Positions 22,298-23,007 of a stretch of DNA of 23,007 bases are shown here, in pieces. The notes under the pieces were generated by a model. It made no database searches. It saw nothing but the letters and a program-made list of their open reading frames with translations, and had not been told where the DNA came from. The DNA is taken from contig JAPLNJ010000486.1 in the NCBI GenBank assembly GCA_026692885.1, positions 1 through 23,007 on the forward strand. The letters are read 5' to 3'. This stretch comes from Planctomycetota bacterium (GTDB lineage: Bacteria; Planctomycetota; Planctomycetia; Pirellulales; Pirellulaceae). Positions within the stretch are counted from its first letter, which is position 1; every line of letters begins with the position of its first letter. Position numbers and translations under genes: made by a program.

Positions 22298-22819
22298 CCT
22301 AGTGCTCCCCCTCCGTGGGTGTCGAGTTGCCAGTCAACCAACCGGCGTTGCCCTGTTAAACCCAAACCGGACGATCGGCGTGTGTATCTTTGGCACCAAC
22401 CGGGCGGGAACGAATCACCCCTCCATGCGCATCCAGCCTGGTGCGTCTGAAGCCAGACAAGGAGCCGCGGAGACTGCTTTCAGGGACGCGTGCCCCGCTC
22501 CATCCGGGATGTCGTTCCGCTAGGATTCTTCGGACGCCAACGATGCTAGACTGTAGCGATTTTGCAGGTTGTCGGAGTTTTTCCGATTCTGCAGATCGTG
22601 CGGTCTGATGCTAACCCTGCGGGAGCCTTGATCGGAAGATTGCAAACTGCTGGGCCTTGATTTTAGTCACTTGCTCCAAAGATTCGGATGGGACAGCCCC
22701 GCCAGCGGGCATCACGCACGGCTGCTGGCAATGACATCAAGCCTTCTGTGGATGTGGGCCGATAGGCGTAAATGGGAAGTATCGAAAAGTTGGTGAAAAT
22801 CAAGAATCGAGGTGGAACT
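22298..22819. other. Divergent intergenic region, no supported gene
   Basis: A 522-bp gap between the divergent secretin gene and the partial plus-strand gene. It should carry both promoters. A hairpin with stems TGCAG/CTGCA and TCGGA/TCCGA lies at 22563-22593. A TAGACT box at 22547-22552 resembles the -10 box at 4999, but has no good -35. Open frames here have no motif and look like chance. Confidence 0.45.
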
Positions 22820-23007
22820 ATGCACTTCCAATTACTGCTAATCCTCTGTGCTGCGTCGCCGGTGACCTCAGGGCCCGCGTTGCACGGCCCCGTAAACCAC
22901 CGGTTAGCCCTTCGAAACCAAGCCGTCACGACGGACCAGTCCTCGGTGTTGCCGGATCCACAATTCGGCGGCCCTGCGTCTGTCGGGGTAGCCCCAATGA
23001 TGGCACC
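22820..23007 (+). CDS. Start of an exported protein, truncated by the window end
   Basis: Only the first 62 codons are in the window. The ATG at 22820 has GAGGTG (22809-22814) 5 nt upstream. A short hydrophobic signal follows (MHFQLLLILCAASPVTSG), then a polar, Pro/Gly-rich mature start. The frame is open to the window end. It is divergent from the Tad secretin gene and may belong to the same locus, but the visible part gives no family. Confidence 0.55.
   Translation, partial: MHFQLLLILCAASPVTSGPALHGPVNHRLALRNQAVTTDQSSVLPDPQFGGPASVGVAPMMA

Noticed and set aside
22663..22929. Minus-strand frame of 88 codons near the window end
   Set aside because: No motif and no ribosome binding site; it overlaps the better supported plus-strand start at 22820.

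Overview
The window looks like chromosomal DNA of a planctomycete, most likely from the Pirellulales side of the phylum. This is inferred from gene types, not from a marker gene. The DNA is GC-rich and gene spacing is loose. Typical genes are a Tat-exported Gfo/Idh/MocA oxidoreductase (SRRDFLK motif), two URO-D-fold proteins, a small Cys-rich lipoprotein of planctomycete type, an outer-membrane beta-barrel protein, and a Tad-type secretin followed by an OmpA-like lipoprotein with a Gly/Met tail. There is no rRNA, tRNA, CRISPR array, insertion sequence or phage gene that I can support.

Layout. 1-352: no gene; a nested palindromic repeat and a good sigma70-type promoter. 353-2311 (+): exported protein with two tandem parvulin/SurA-like halves. 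2381-3685 (-): URO-D-fold protein. 3926-4909 (+): D-2-hydroxyacid dehydrogenase. 5061-5825 (+): SpsF-like nucleotidyltransferase. 5826-6212: non-coding, with copy 1 of a dispersed repeat. 6213-6551 (+): small lipoprotein. 6651-8201 (+): UxaA/GarD-type sugar-acid dehydratase, followed 3 nt later by a GT4 glycosyltransferase (8205-9308). 9474-10403 (+): outer-membrane beta-barrel protein. 10502-11530 (-): YchF-like P-loop GTPase/ATPase. 11608-12879 (-): citrate synthase. 13158-14504 (-): Gfo/Idh/MocA oxidoreductase. 14757-15056 (-): remnant of a ParE/RelE-type toxin. 15151-15666 (+): small nitroreductase. 15781-16779 (+): URO-D-fold methyltransferase-like protein with a Cys/His zinc triad. 16869-18593 (+): large exported protein of unknown function. 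18827-22297 (-): CpaC secretin, OmpA-like lipoprotein and TPR lipoprotein, a piece of a Tad/Flp pilus locus. 22820-end (+): start of an exported protein.

How the genes fit together. Most genes are single units with their own promoters. Three of the best promoter candidates share one layout: a TTGA(C/G)x -35 box, 17-18 nt, then a TA(T/G)A(C/G)T -10 box. The clearest functional unit is 22297-18827, where an outer-membrane secretin is followed by two lipoproteins as in Tad pilus clusters; the ATPase, platform proteins and pilin are not in the window. Sugar-acid and oxidoreductase genes (3926, 6651, 13158) point to breakdown of polysaccharide-derived sugars, which is inference.

The most striking non-gene feature is how many intergenic spacers hold long, near-perfect inverted repeats of different sequence (145-203, 10408-10486, 11543-11600, 13132-13154, 15673-15730, 18617-18727). 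One further repeat occurs twice, inverted, at 5967-6017 and 18752-18802 with 47 of 51 positions identical. I did not find a clearly new multi-gene defence or metabolic system. The best candidates for novelty are the repeat families, the double-parvulin protein, the Gly/Met-tailed Tad lipoprotein and the truncated toxin.
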